From assembly GCF_901875555.1 (NCBI RefSeq), contig NZ_CABFMD010000010.1, positions 1-27,150 of the forward strand: a stretch of 27,150 nucleotides of DNA, written 5' to 3'. Shown in pieces: positions 15,004 to 23,826 of the stretch. Source of the DNA: Streptococcus parasanguinis. GTDB taxonomy: Bacteria > Bacillota > Bacilli > Lactobacillales > Streptococcaceae. The first letter of the stretch is position 1. Every line of letters starts with the position of its first letter. The notes below the pieces were generated by a model. The model saw nothing but the letters and a program-made list of their open reading frames with translations. It was not told the origin of the DNA and searched no databases. Both the position numbers and the translations under genes were made by a program.

Positions 15004-15981
15004 TTAGACGCTGTTGCCGGAATGAAGTTTAACCGGTAAGAAATAGCCTGTCGTTGCAACGGTTTGGCCGTCGATTTTTTGAAGCAAGAGGTCTACTGTC
15101 AAGACTGCGATCTCTTTGATCGGTTGTTGGATGGTTGTAAGCTCTGGAATATAGGTTTGGACGAACTGGGTGCCATCATAACCAACCACTTTAAGTTGTT
15201 GAGGAACTGGAATTTCCAGCTCTTTAGCGATTTTCATGATCAGGATCGCTGTCAAATCATCGGAGGCAAAGATAGCATCTGGTTTTTGCTGGGTTAAAAT
15301 TTGTTTGATTTCCATTTCCTTGCGAATGGGCGAGAAATCACTGGAAACATTAATAATCATGGACTCAGGTAAAACCGATGCAAAGCCTGCGTGACGCAAA
15401 CCTGTTGGGGAGTTGGAGTTGTCATTTCCTGTGATCATAATGATCTTTTTAGCACCACTTTTGACCAGGGTTTCTGCTGCTAAAACTCCACCAGCATAGT
15501 TATCAGAAGAGATAACTGGAATTTCTGGGGAAAGGTTGCGGTCAAAAGCAATGATCGGAGCAGTCACTTGGTTGTAATCCTCAATCCCTAAATTGTGACT
15601 TCCAGAAATGATACCATCTACCTGGTTGGCCTCCAACATCTCAATATATTCCCGTTCTTTTTCGGAATCATGTTCACTATTACAAATAATGGTCTTGTAG
15701 CCATGCTTGAAGAGTTGGTGTTCTAGGTGATCAATCAACTCTGCATAGAAAACATTGCTGATATTGGGAAAGATCAAACCAACTAATTTGGCTGATTTCC
15801 CTTGGAGGCTACGAGCAACATTGTTGGGCTTATAGCCCAGCTCTCGCATGGCTTCTTGGACTTTTTGTATGGTTTTTTCAGATAGGTATCCTTTTTTATT
15901 GATGACCCGTGAGACTGTAGTAGGGCTGACACCGGCGAGTTTGGCGACATCAGTTAGCTTTGCGACCATGATCAAGTTCAT
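15004..15981 (-). CDS. scrR: LacI-family repressor of the sucrose genes
   Basis: 325 residues. An N-terminal helix-turn-helix LTDVAKLAGVSPTTVSRVIN (about 8-27) with the hinge KPNNVARSLQ is followed by a periplasmic-binding-like effector domain (LVGLIFPNISNVFYAELIDH and on), the standard LacI/GalR plan. Position next to scrB and divergent scrA identifies it as ScrR. Family knowledge says it represses scrA and scrB and is released by sucrose-6-phosphate or fructose. The frame opens at ATG 15981 inside the end of scrB (32-base overlap); ATG 15969 is an alternative. Neither has a clear ribosome site, so translation is probably coupled to scrB. Confidence 0.92.
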   Translation of the reverse strand: MNLIMVAKLTDVAKLAGVSPTTVSRVINKKGYLSEKTIQKVQEAMRELGYKPNNVARSLQGKSAKLVGLIFPNISNVFYAELIDHLEHQLFKHGYKTIICNSEHDSEKEREYIEMLEANQVDGIISGSHNLGIEDYNQVTAPIIAFDRNLSPEIPVISSDNYAGGVLAAETLVKSGAKKIIMITGNDNSNSPTGLRHAGFASVLPESMIINVSSDFSPIRKEMEIKQILTQQKPDAIFASDDLTAILIMKIAKELEIPVPQQLKVVGYDGTQFVQTYIPELTTIQQPIKEIAVLTVDLLLQKIDGQTVATTGYFLPVKLHSGNSV

Positions 15982-17404
15982 AGTAGGTTCCGGTAGGGTT
16001 TCCAGACTTGATCAAAATACCAGTTTGATCTGCATGTGGGTAGACCCGACCAGAAAATACTTTTTCTCCTTTATTGATAAAGATTTCAAAAATCGAATTG
16101 TCGATAAAAATAGTAGCAGTTGTAGCTTGGTTATCGATTGTGCAGCTGCGGCTAGTCCCAAAGTCTTGGGCATATTGCTCACCAGCCTGGCTACGATCGA
16201 CTGTGACTAATCCTTTCGCTAGATCGAATGTGAGAACTAAGCCCTTTCCTTCTGGATCTGCAAAGAGGACGATCTCATTTTGGCTGTCTTTTTCAAATTG
16301 CAATTCCAATTCATAGCAATTCTTAGTTTGCGCCTTGTTGGCAACCGCTTCACTATCTGCCCGTAAGTTTTTGATGGCTTCAACTGGGTATTGGTAGAGC
16401 TTTCCGTCTTTGATGGTTACTTCTTTGACCAGTGAGAGTGCCCCTTGATAGTCATAGGAATCCGTTGGATAGGAAACATCTGGAAGACCAAGCCAGCTGA
16501 CAGTATAGGCACGTCCATCAGGTGCATTGAATCCTTGAGTTGCATAGGCTTCAAAACCATAGTCTAGATTGTGCAATTCAGATACATCGACCATTTTAGC
16601 CTTTTCTGGATCAAAGCTTGCCCCAATCTTGTACATATTTGGGTAAATGTTTTCATAATCGCATACCGATTTGTCCAAGCCTTGAGGACAGTAGAGGAGA
16701 ACTGGTTGATCCTCTACAAAGACCAGATTGGGACATTCCATCATGTAAGCTGTCCGGTCATTTGCAAAATCCAAGTCACCGACTTCAACCCAGTTGGTAT
16801 AGTCGTTATCAACAGCCTTATAGAGGCGGATGAATCCTTTCTTCTCAAGGTCTTGGCCACCAACGATAGCGTAGTATTGACCTTTAAAATTAAAAATCTG
16901 TGGGTCACGGAAGTGATCAGTCGAATCAGCCGGTTGATCAATCAAGATTTTGTCAATTTTTTCGATCTTTCCTTCTTTATCCAACAAAGCACCGACTTGG
17001 TAGGGATGACGGACCCATTCTGCATCACGAACATTTCCAGTATAGAATAAGAATAGTTTGTCATCAAACTGCATGGCCGATCCAGAATAAGCGCCATGAC
17101 TATCTAGTTCTGTGTTTGGAAAAAGGGTAACCCCGGTCTCTGTGAAATGAACCAAGTCATCGCTTTCTGTTTGTACCCATGATTTCAAACCATGAGCTGC
17201 TCCAAATGGAAAATTTTGGTAAAACAAGATCCATTTCCCATCAAAGTAGGAAAAACCATTAGGGTCGTTCAAGAGACCAGCCTTTGGCTCTACATGGTAG
17301 TGTGTATGCCAAGGAGATTTCGCCATGTTTTCTTGGATCGCTTGCTTTTCCTCTGTTGTCCAGTCTTCGTAACGTCGGTAACGACGTTCAGTTGTCCATT
17401 CCAT
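15950..17404 (-). CDS. scrB: Sucrose-6-phosphate hydrolase (GH32)
   Basis: 484 residues, normal for bacterial GH32 invertases. The nucleophile motif LNDPNG is at 45-50 (Asp47), the transition-state motif FRDPQ at about 165, and the acid/base motif MECPN at about 223. A C-terminal beta-sandwich follows (IFIDNSIFEIFINKGEKVFS). It splits sucrose-6-phosphate from ScrA into glucose-6-phosphate and fructose in the cytosol. It overlaps scrR downstream and faces away from scrA across a 375-bp control region. Confidence 0.96.
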   Translation of the reverse strand: MEWTTERRYRRYEDWTTEEKQAIQENMAKSPWHTHYHVEPKAGLLNDPNGFSYFDGKWILFYQNFPFGAAHGLKSWVQTESDDLVHFTETGVTLFPNTELDSHGAYSGSAMQFDDKLFLFYTGNVRDAEWVRHPYQVGALLDKEGKIEKIDKILIDQPADSTDHFRDPQIFNFKGQYYAIVGGQDLEKKGFIRLYKAVDNDYTNWVEVGDLDFANDRTAYMMECPNLVFVEDQPVLLYCPQGLDKSVCDYENIYPNMYKIGASFDPEKAKMVDVSELHNLDYGFEAYATQGFNAPDGRAYTVSWLGLPDVSYPTDSYDYQGALSLVKEVTIKDGKLYQYPVEAIKNLRADSEAVANKAQTKNCYELELQFEKDSQNEIVLFADPEGKGLVLTFDLAKGLVTVDRSQAGEQYAQDFGTSRSCTIDNQATTATIFIDNSIFEIFINKGEKVFSGRVYPHADQTGILIKSGNPTGTYYELDHGRKAN

Positions 17405-17488
17405 TTTAGTCCTCCGAATTTTTTCTTACTTCCATAGTAACGATTTCCCATTAAAAATGCAAGCATTAAATGAAAAAAATGGCAAAAA

Positions 17489-17506
17489 ATGTCAAACGAT
17501 TGACAT
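17489..17506. promoter_or_regulatory. Palindrome over the scrB -35 region, likely ScrR operator
   Basis: ATGTCAA, ACGA, TTGACAT forms a perfect 7-bp-arm dyad. On the minus strand it supplies TTGACA (17495-17490) as the -35 box; TTTAAT at 17470-17465 is the nearest -10 (19-bp spacer). A second dyad, CCCTATTT/AAATAGGG, lies at 17517-17533. Between 17534 and 17690 I see no gene and only AT-rich sequence. Confidence 0.6.
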
Positions 17507-17694
17507 CTGATTTACCCCCTATTTAAAATAGGGAGGTGTGAAAATTTATGAAAAAATGAAAGAAAATGAAAGTAATAAATCTACATAAAGTGCATAAGAG
17601 CGTAATATATACACATTTTGGAATGAAAATAGTTTCATGTCGTCAAAAGGTGTCAAAAAGTCCAATATAGTTTCAAAAAAATTCTGCAAAACGG

Positions 17695-17722
17695 TTGACA
17701 TATTTTCAATACGTGGTACAAT
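17695..17722 (+). promoter_or_regulatory. scrA promoter
   Basis: A perfect TTGACA (17695-17700), a 16-bp spacer and TACAAT (17717-17722). At 17722-17736 TTGAAAACGTAGAGA resembles a CcpA cre site with one mismatch, over the likely transcription start. Confidence 0.75.
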
Positions 17723-17735
17723 TGAAAACGTAGAG

Positions 17736-17748
17736 ACGGTTGAACCGT
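17736..17748. promoter_or_regulatory. Palindrome downstream of the scrA -10, likely ScrR operator
   Basis: ACGGTT-G-AACCGT is a perfect dyad. Its half site ACGGTTGA also occurs at 17692-17699 over the -35 box, 44 bases upstream, close to four helical turns. Both fit a LacI-type operator pair for repression by ScrR. Confidence 0.65.
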
Positions 17749-17779
17749 TTACATTACAAAATATAAGGAGATTTACTTT

Positions 17780-19723
17780 ATGGATTACAATAAAGTAGCC
17801 AAAGAGGTTATCGAAGCAGTCGGTAAAGATAACCTTGTTGCGGCAGCACACTGTGCAACACGTCTACGTTTGGTATTGAAAGACGATAGCAAAGTTGATC
17901 AAGCAGCACTTGATAACAATGCAGATGTCAAAGGAACCTTCAAATCAGATGGTCAGTACCAAGTTATCATCGGACCTGGAGATGTAAACTTTGTTTATGA
18001 AGAGCTGATTAAAGCGACTGGTTTGAAAGAAGTATCAACAGACGATTTGAAACAAATCGCTGCAAAAGATAAGAAATTCAACCCATTGATGGCCTTGATC
18101 AAACTCTTGTCTGATATCTTCGTTCCAATCATTCCTGCCTTGGTTGCAGGTGGTCTCTTGATGGCTCTTCGAAACTTCTTGACTTCTGCTGGTTTGTTTG
18201 GACCAAAATCATTGGAAGAAATGTACCCAGCTATCAAGGGCCTTTCAGCAATGATCCAATTGATGTCTGCTGCACCATTTATGTTCTTGCCAATTTTAGT
18301 TGGTATTTCAGCGGCGAAACGTTTTGGAGCAAACATTTTCTTGGGTGCTGCGATCGGTATGATCATGACTACACCAGATCTTGGTGGGGCCACTAAATTC
18401 TGGGATATCTTTGGTTACAATGTAGCACAAACAAACTATGCTTATCAAGTTATTCCTGTTTTAGCAGCGATCTGGATTTTGGCACATTTGGAAAAATTCT
18501 TCCACAAGAAATTGCCATCTGCGGTTGACTTTACCTTTACTCCATTGCTTTCTGTGATGATTACTGGATTCCTTACCTTTACGGTTGTTGGGCCAGTGAT
18601 GCTCTTGGTTTCAAACGGAATCACAGACGCTATTGTATGGTTGTACAACACAACAAGCTTTATCGGTATGACAGTCTTTGGTGGAACTTACTCATTGATC
18701 GTTATGACAGGTCTTCACCAATCATTCCCAGCTATCGAAACACAATTGCTTTCAGCATGGCAAAATGGTAGTGGTCATGGAGATTTCATCTTTGTCGTTG
18801 CATCAATGGCTAACGTAGCGCAAGGTGCTGCAACCTTTGCCATCTTGTTCTTGACGAAGAGCGAAAAAACCAAAGGTCTTGCATCTTCTGCAGGGGTGTC
18901 AGCCCTTCTTGGGATCACCGAACCAGCCCTCTTCGGGGTAAACTTGAAATACAAATTCCCATTCTTCTGTGCCCTTATCGGTTCAGCAGTTGGTGCCCTC
19001 TTTGCGGGTCTTCTCCAAGTCGTTGCTGTTTCACTTGGATCAGCAGGTTTCCTTGGATTCCTTTCAATCAATGCAACGTCAATCCCATTCTATCTCTTGT
19101 GTGAAGTGATTGCCTTTGCGGTAGCCTTTGCATTGACTTACTTCTACGGTAAGACAAAAGCATCAGCTGTGTTTGCCGCGGAAGGAAATGTAGCGACAGC
19201 AGAAACTTCTGAAAAAGCAGAAGCCAAAGAAGTTGCAGCTGCTTCAGAAGAAGTTGAAGCAACTTTGGCAGATGAAGTGATTGTAACACCTATCGTTGGT
19301 AGTACAGTAGCACTTGCTGATGTGAATGATCCTGTTTTCTCAAGTGGTGCGATGGGACAAGGAATTGCCATCAAACCAACTGAAGGCGTTGTCTATGCAC
19401 CAGCTGATGCTGAAGTAACCATTGCTTTTGCAACTGGACATGCTTACGGTTTGAAAACAGCTAATGGTGCTGAAATCTTGATCCACGTTGGGATTGATAC
19501 CGTATCAATGAACGGGGAAGGATTTGATCAAAAAGTAACTCAAGGTGATAAAGTGAAAGCTGGTGATATCCTTGGTACATTTGATGCAGCGAAAATCGCC
19601 GCAGCTGGTCTTGAAGACACAACTATGGTGATTGTTACTAACACAGCTGACTTTGCCTCTGTCACACCTGTTGCAACTGGATCTGTTGTGAAGGGTGATG
19701 CCATCATCGAAGTCAAAGCTTAA
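17780..19723 (+). CDS. scrA: Sucrose-specific PTS transporter, EIIBCA
   Basis: 647 residues carrying all three membrane-side PTS domains. EIIB is about 1-90, with phospho-cysteine C25 in [14 protein letters not shown] spans about 105-460 with around ten membrane helices (glucose superfamily). An Ala/Glu-rich linker ([20 protein letters not shown]) precedes the EIIA-Glc-type domain from about 500, with active-site His554 (ATGHAYGL) and His569 ([10 protein letters not shown]). It imports sucrose and delivers sucrose-6-phosphate to ScrB. AAGGAG lies about 12 bases before the ATG. Expected to be ScrR- and CcpA-controlled. Confidence 0.95.
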   Translation: MDYNKVAKEVIEAVGKDNLVAAAHCATRLRLVLKDDSKVDQAALDNNADVKGTFKSDGQYQVIIGPGDVNFVYEELIKATGLKEVSTDDLKQIAAKDKKFNPLMALIKLLSDIFVPIIPALVAGGLLMALRNFLTSAGLFGPKSLEEMYPAIKGLSAMIQLMSAAPFMFLPILVGISAAKRFGANIFLGAAIGMIMTTPDLGGATKFWDIFGYNVAQTNYAYQVIPVLAAIWILAHLEKFFHKKLPSAVDFTFTPLLSVMITGFLTFTVVGPVMLLVSNGITDAIVWLYNTTSFIGMTVFGGTYSLIVMTGLHQSFPAIETQLLSAWQNGSGHGDFIFVVASMANVAQGAATFAILFLTKSEKTKGLASSAGVSALLGITEPALFGVNLKYKFPFFCALIGSAVGALFAGLLQVVAVSLGSAGFLGFLSINATSIPFYLLCEVIAFAVAFALTYFYGKTKASAVFAAEGNVATAETSEKAEAKEVAAASEEVEATLADEVIVTPIVGSTVALADVNDPVFSSGAMGQGIAIKPTEGVVYAPADAEVTIAFATGHAYGLKTANGAEILIHVGIDTVSMNGEGFDQKVTQGDKVKAGDILGTFDAAKIAAAGLEDTTMVIVTNTADFASVTPVATGSVVKGDAIIEVKA

Positions 19724-19740
19724 TCAAATCAATAAGTTCT

Positions 19741-19780
19741 CAAGGACTGGTCAGATCATCTCCAGTCCTTGAATTTTATT
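19741..19780 (+). terminator. scrA terminator
   Basis: CAAGGACTGG (19741-19750) and CCAGTCCTTG (19762-19771) form a 10-bp stem with an 11-base loop, followed by AATTTTATTT. Confidence 0.8.
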
Positions 19781-19836
19781 TCTCAAGAAAGGTGTGTTTT
19801 TTCTTTAGAGAAGAGAAAAAGATTGACTACAAAATA

Positions 19837-19845
19837 TGCTATAAT
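19837..19845 (+). promoter_or_regulatory. Extended -10 promoter of scrK
   Basis: TGCTATAAT at 19837-19845. The nearby TTGACT (19823) is only 11 bp from the -10, so it is not a normal -35. Together with the scrA terminator, this suggests scrK can be expressed separately from scrA. Confidence 0.6.
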
Positions 19846-19882
19846 AAATACAGGATATTTTTCATAATAAAAAGGAGCCAAC

Positions 19883-20782
19883 ATGACAAAATTATACGGA
19901 AGTTTGGAAGCTGGCGGTACAAAATTTGTTTGTGCGGTTGGTGATGAGAACTACAATGTAATTGAAAAAGTGCAATTTCCGACAACCAAGCCAATTGAGA
20001 CTATTGACAAAACCATTGAATTTTTCTCAAAATTTGAAAACTTGGCTGGTTTAGCAATTGGATCATTCGGTCCGATTGATATTGATCCAAATTCGAACAC
20101 ATATGGTTTCATCACAACGACTCCAAAACCAAATTGGGCCAATGTAGATATTGTTGGAGGGATTCGTCGTGCTTTAAATGTGCCTATCTATTTCACGACA
20201 GACGTGAATAGCTCTGCCTATGGAGAAGTAGTCGCGCGTAATAATGCGGGTGGCCATATCGAAAACTTGGTTTACTATACAATCGGCACAGGAATCGGTG
20301 CTGGTGTCATCCAACGTGGTGAGTTTATCGGGGGTGCTGGACACCCAGAAATGGGTCACTACTATGTTGCCCAACACCCAATGGATGTAGAAAAAGAATT
20401 CAAGGGTGTTTGTCCTTTCCACAATGGTTGTTTGGAAGGTTTTGCGGCTGGACCAAGTCTCGAAGCTCGTACAGGGATTCGTGGGGAAAATATTGAACTC
20501 AACAGCAATGTATGGGATATTCAAGCCTACTACATTGCACAAGCAGCAGTAAATGCGACGGTTACCTTCCGCCCAGACGTCATTGTTTTTGGAGGAGGAG
20601 TCATGGCCCAACAACATATGCTGGATCGTGTGCGGACGAAATTTACAGCATTATTGAACGGTTACCTCCCTGTACCAGATGTGAGAGATTATATTGTGAC
20701 ACCTGCAGTTGCTGGCAATGGTTCAGCGACCTTGGGGAACTTTGTTCTTGCAAAAGAAGTGAGCGAGAAGCTTAAAAAATAA
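19883..20782 (+). CDS. scrK: Fructokinase (ROK family)
   Basis: 299 residues with the ROK kinase plan: phosphate-binding start GSLEAGGTKFVCAVG, GLAIGSFGPIDID, GTGIGAGVI (about 135-143), and a zinc site H159-C177-H180-C183 in CPFHNGCLEGFAAGPSLEAR. It phosphorylates the fructose released by ScrB to fructose-6-phosphate. AAGGAG precedes the ATG. The gene has its own extended -10 and a terminator on both sides, and stands next to scrA as in other streptococcal scr loci. Confidence 0.94.
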   Translation: MTKLYGSLEAGGTKFVCAVGDENYNVIEKVQFPTTKPIETIDKTIEFFSKFENLAGLAIGSFGPIDIDPNSNTYGFITTTPKPNWANVDIVGGIRRALNVPIYFTTDVNSSAYGEVVARNNAGGHIENLVYYTIGTGIGAGVIQRGEFIGGAGHPEMGHYYVAQHPMDVEKEFKGVCPFHNGCLEGFAAGPSLEARTGIRGENIELNSNVWDIQAYYIAQAAVNATVTFRPDVIVFGGGVMAQQHMLDRVRTKFTALLNGYLPVPDVRDYIVTPAVAGNGSATLGNFVLAKEVSEKLKK

Positions 20783-20820
20783 GAAGCAATTGTCTCTTAG
20801 AGGCTAGAAACAAGAGCGAG

Positions 20821-20849
20821 ACCGAGACTGATTTGTCTCGGTTTCTTTC
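20821..20849 (+). terminator. scrK terminator
   Basis: ACCGAGAC (20821-20828), loop TGATTT, GTCTCGGT (20835-20842), then TTTCTTT. Confidence 0.8.
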
Positions 20850-20877
20850 GTCTATCTAAAAAGAAGAGAGGGAAGGA

Positions 20878-21293
20878 ATGAAAAAGAATATTGTAAAGGA
20901 TGTCTTATTTTTGGGTCAAAAGTCAGAAGAAGCGACACCTGAGGATCGCACCTTGGCTTTGGATTTGCAGGACACCTTAAATGCTCATCTCCTTGAGTGT
21001 GTCGGTTTAGCGGCCAATATGATATGATCGGAGTGAAAAAGCGGGCGATTATCATTCGAATGGGAAATGAAAATCTGGTCATGTTTAATCCTGTTCTCCT
21101 TGAAAAGAAAAAGCCTTATCAAACAGAGGAAGGATGTTTATCTTTAGTGGGGAGTCGGCCAATAACTCGTTATGAGGAGATGACAGTGGCCTATCGAGAT
21201 GTGAATTGGAAAGCAAAAACGATTCATTTGTCAGGTTTTCCAGCCCAGATCTGTCAGCACGAAATGGATCATCTAGAAGGTATTATTATCTAA
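20878..21293 (+). pseudogene. def: Peptide deformylase-like gene broken by a 5-bp tandem duplication
   Basis: From ATG 20878 (GGAAGGA before it) 49 codons run through LLECVGLAANMI to TGA at 21025. The rest continues in another frame as GVKKRAIIIRMGNENLVMFN with EEGCLS and the metal motif QHEMDHLEG, ending at TAA 21291. At the break ATGAT occurs twice in tandem (21019-21023, 21024-21028). Removing one copy restores a 136-residue protein. The family is the short type-III deformylase-like group of Gram-positives (GLAANMIG instead of the GLAAxQ motif), whose deformylase activity is doubtful. The duplication looks like replication slippage, so loss may be recent or reversible. A sequencing error is possible. 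Confidence 0.85.
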
Positions 21294-21302
21294 AAGTGGA
21301 CA

Positions 21303-21474
21303 GAGGCTGGGACAAAAGTCCTAGCCTCTTTTTGATGTTGGATTGTCGAGCAAGGCGCAGTGGTTGAGTGGGCTCTACTACGCTGATTTCATCAGCTTTT
21401 ACAGCCCTACTCAACTGTGCGGAGGTGGGACTACGAAATCGAATTCTAACGAATGACCGATTTCTGTCCCACTC
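21303..21474 (+). repeat. ~175-bp structured interspersed repeat, copy B
   Basis: Inverted near-copy of 14715-14889. Three stems: GAGGCTGGGAC (21303-21313) with GTCCTAGCCTC, which also serves as a terminator after the def remnant (CTTTTT follows); a central stem whose arms are GCAGTGGTTGAGTGGGCT and AGCCCTACTCAACTGTGC, with GCTGATTTCATCAGC in its loop; and GTGGGACTACGAAATCG / CGATTTCTGTCCCAC (21425-21472), followed by CTCTTTTT. Confidence 0.87.
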
Positions 21475-21481
21475 TCTTTTT

Positions 21482-21567
21482 AGTTCCTATAGAAACTTTT
21501 TTCTTGACAGGGATCTTTTTTGTGTTAAAATAGTTCCCATAGTAACTTTAAAGTTCTTAAGAGAACT
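21482..21567 (+). promoter_or_regulatory. marR-ABC promoter with three 16-bp operator-like palindromes
   Basis: The promoter is TTGACA (21504-21509), a 16-bp spacer, TAAAAT (21526-21531). Three related dyads surround it: AGTTCCTATAGAAACT (21482-21497, upstream of the -35), AGTTCCCATAGTAACT (21532-21547, right after the -10) and AGTTCTTAAGAGAACT (21552-21567, in the leader). The consensus is AGTTC-N6-NAACT. Their placement fits autorepression by the MarR protein encoded next. Confidence 0.78.
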
Positions 21568-21580
21568 ATTTGGAGGAATG

Positions 21581-22027
21581 ATGGATAAGCCTTTACAAGA
21601 ATTTAAAAAAGTAGGTCATCTCATTCACCTTTTGGTGGAAAGAGAAGCTAAAAAGCGTGGGTTTGAATTTTTTGCAGGACCCCAAGGACAAGTTCTTGTC
21701 TTTTTATCCCATCGTGAAAAAGAGGGAAAAGTGACCTTGATTCGGGATATTGAACAAGAGCTTCATATTTCAAAATCAGTGGCCAGTAACCTAATCAAAC
21801 GCATGGAGAGAAACGGATTTATCTATATTGAGCCAAGTCCGACAGATAAACGGGCCAAGTTTGTCTTCCTAGTAGACAGTGTGAAAGCCAATTTGAAGGA
21901 TATGAAGCTATTCTTTGAAGAGGTAGACCAGAGTCTAGTAGCGGGTGTATCAGAAGAAGAATTGACAATCTTTTTCAAAGTCATGCAGCAATTTTATGAG
22001 AATATGAAAAAAAGGAGCAAGGAATGA
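21581..22027 (+). CDS. MarR-family transcriptional regulator
   Basis: 148 residues with the winged-helix MarR fold. A dimerisation helix (FKKVGHLIHLLVEREAKKRG) comes first, then GPQGQVLVFLSHREKEGKVT, recognition helix ISKSVASNLIKRMERNGFIY and the wing IEPSPTDKRAKFVFLVD. Such proteins repress adjacent efflux genes and release DNA on ligand binding. GGAGG at 21572-21576 sets the start at ATG 21581, although the frame is open back into the repeat at 21368. It overlaps the next gene by four bases, and three palindromes at its promoter suggest autoregulation. Confidence 0.9.
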   Translation: MDKPLQEFKKVGHLIHLLVEREAKKRGFEFFAGPQGQVLVFLSHREKEGKVTLIRDIEQELHISKSVASNLIKRMERNGFIYIEPSPTDKRAKFVFLVDSVKANLKDMKLFFEEVDQSLVAGVSEEELTIFFKVMQQFYENMKKRSKE

Positions 22028-23826
22028 TCAATATATTTCGGCGGTTAACTGCCAAAGAATGGGGCATGATTGCCCTTAGTACGGTCTTTATCTGTCTGGC
22101 TGTTTGGATGGATTTAAAGACCCCTGAATACCTATTCGATATCACGACTCTCTTAGCAAAGAAGGGGACAAAAGTTTCTGACATTATGGAACCGGGGAGT
22201 AAGATGTTGCTCTTCTCCTTTGGAAGTTTTTTGATGGCTGTTTTTGTAGGCTTTCTAGCTTCACGAGTCGCTGCCAGCTTTACAACACGACTGCGAGGAG
22301 AGATTTTCCACCAAGTGATGGATTACTCTGATGCCGAGATCAAGAAATTTTCTGTGCCTTCTCTCTTGACACGGACGACCAATGATTTGACCCAGTTACA
22401 AATCATGATTGTCATGGGGATGCAGGTGGTGACGCGTGGTCCCATTATGGCCGTTTGGGCTTTGACCAAGATTTGGGGCAAGAGCAGTGCATGGACAACT
22501 TCTGTTGGTGTGGCGGTCTTAATCGTCTTGCTTCTTCTTTCTGTTCTAGTTCTGATTGCCTTCCCTCGCCAGCAAAAAGTGCAAGGCTTGACGGATGCCT
22601 TGAATGCCACAACACGGGAGAGTTTGACAGGAGTACGGGTGGTTCGCGCTTACAATGCGGAAACTTATCAAAATGAAAAATTCCAAGCTGAAAATAAGGG
22701 TTTAACCCGCCTCAATCTCTTTGTTTATCGCTTGATGTCTTTGATGAACCCGGTTATGACAGTGGTTTCAAGTGGCTTGACCCTAGCTATCTACTGGATC
22801 GGAGCCCACTTGATCAATGATATCGCTATGCCAAAAGATCCTACCAAGATCCTTACTAGTCCAGCTTTAGCGGATCGAACCAAGGTCTTCTCAGATATGA
22901 TCACCTTCTCCTCATATGCCATGCAAGTTGTCATTGGCTTCATGATGATGGTGGCCATCTTGATTATCCTTCCTCGTGCCTTGGTATCTGCGAAACGGAT
23001 TAACCAGGTGCTGGCATTGGATCCTTCTGTAGCCTTTCCAAGTGAATCAAAGACAAGAACCAATCTTGAAGGTACAGTAGAATTTCAAGATGTTTCCTTT
23101 CGGTATGGGCGGACTTCTCGTGCGGTGATGGAGCATGTGACCTTCTCAGCTCAGAAAGGACAAACTGTTGCTTTCATCGGGTCGACTGGTTCTGGGAAGT
23201 CCACTTTGGTCAATTTGATTCCGCGCTTTTACGATGCAACAGAAGGAAAGATTCTTGTAGATGGCCTCAATGTCAAGGACTATAGCCACCAAGATTTGAA
23301 CAATAAAGTCGGCTACATTCCACAAAAACCAGTGCTCTTTAGCGGTACGATTCGCTCCAATATGGAATTTGGAGAAAGTAGTCAAGGAAAATTAGAAGAT
23401 GAAGCCATCTGGAAGGCTCTTGAATTGGCCCAAGCCAAAGAGTTTGTGGCCACAAAAGAAAAGGGCTTGGATACAGAAGTAGCACAAGGAGGAACCAACT
23501 TCTCAGGTGGTCAACGGCAACGCTTGGCCATTGCACGCGCTCTGGCTCGCAAACCTGAGATCCTGATCTTTGATGATTCCTTCTCAGCCCTGGATTACAA
23601 AACGGATCGGATCCTTCGCCAAGCTTTGAAAGAAGAGCTGGCAGATACGACCAGATTGATCGTCGCCCAACGGATTTCGACCATTATGGATGCAGATTTG
23701 ATCTTGGTCTTGGATCAAGGGAAGGTCGTTGGTCAAGGAACCCACAAGGAATTGCTTGAGACCAATGAAGTCTATCAAGAAATTGCCTATTCACAATTAT
23801 CTAAGGAGGAGTTAGAACATGCATAA
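22024..23826 (+). CDS. ABC multidrug exporter half-transporter with degenerate ATPase site
   Basis: 600 residues: a six-helix exporter domain (about 15-330), then a nucleotide-binding domain with Walker A GSTGSGKST (386-394) and signature FSGGQRQR (493-500). Walker B ends FDD, with D518 where the catalytic Glu should be, and the H-loop His is Gln549 (IVAQRIST). A normal signature with a weak Walker B/H-loop is the mark of the non-catalytic partner in heterodimeric exporters (LmrC/BmrC/EfrA-like). It starts within the marR stop and overlaps the partner gene by eight bases. The drug or lipid substrate is unknown. Confidence 0.92.
   Translation: MINIFRRLTAKEWGMIALSTVFICLAVWMDLKTPEYLFDITTLLAKKGTKVSDIMEPGSKMLLFSFGSFLMAVFVGFLASRVAASFTTRLRGEIFHQVMDYSDAEIKKFSVPSLLTRTTNDLTQLQIMIVMGMQVVTRGPIMAVWALTKIWGKSSAWTTSVGVAVLIVLLLLSVLVLIAFPRQQKVQGLTDALNATTRESLTGVRVVRAYNAETYQNEKFQAENKGLTRLNLFVYRLMSLMNPVMTVVSSGLTLAIYWIGAHLINDIAMPKDPTKILTSPALADRTKVFSDMITFSSYAMQVVIGFMMMVAILIILPRALVSAKRINQVLALDPSVAFPSESKTRTNLEGTVEFQDVSFRYGRTSRAVMEHVTFSAQKGQTVAFIGSTGSGKSTLVNLIPRFYDATEGKILVDGLNVKDYSHQDLNNKVGYIPQKPVLFSGTIRSNMEFGESSQGKLEDEAIWKALELAQAKEFVATKEKGLDTEVAQGGTNFSGGQRQRLAIARALARKPEILIFDDSFSALDYKTDRILRQALKEELADTTRLIVAQRISTIMDADLILVLDQGKVVGQGTHKELLETNEVYQEIAYSQLSKEELEHA

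Noticed and set aside
19068..19289. Leu-rich antisense frame opposite the scrA EIIC/EIIA linker
   Set aside because: It mirrors the Ala/Glu-rich linker codons; no ribosome site or promoter.
19823..19845. TTGACT as the scrK -35 box
   Set aside because: The spacer to TATAAT would be only 11 bp; the extended -10 explains the promoter better.
21368..21580. In-frame N-terminal extension of the MarR protein through the structured repeat
   Set aside because: It would include the repeat, the promoter and the operators; GGAGG before ATG 21581 marks the real start.
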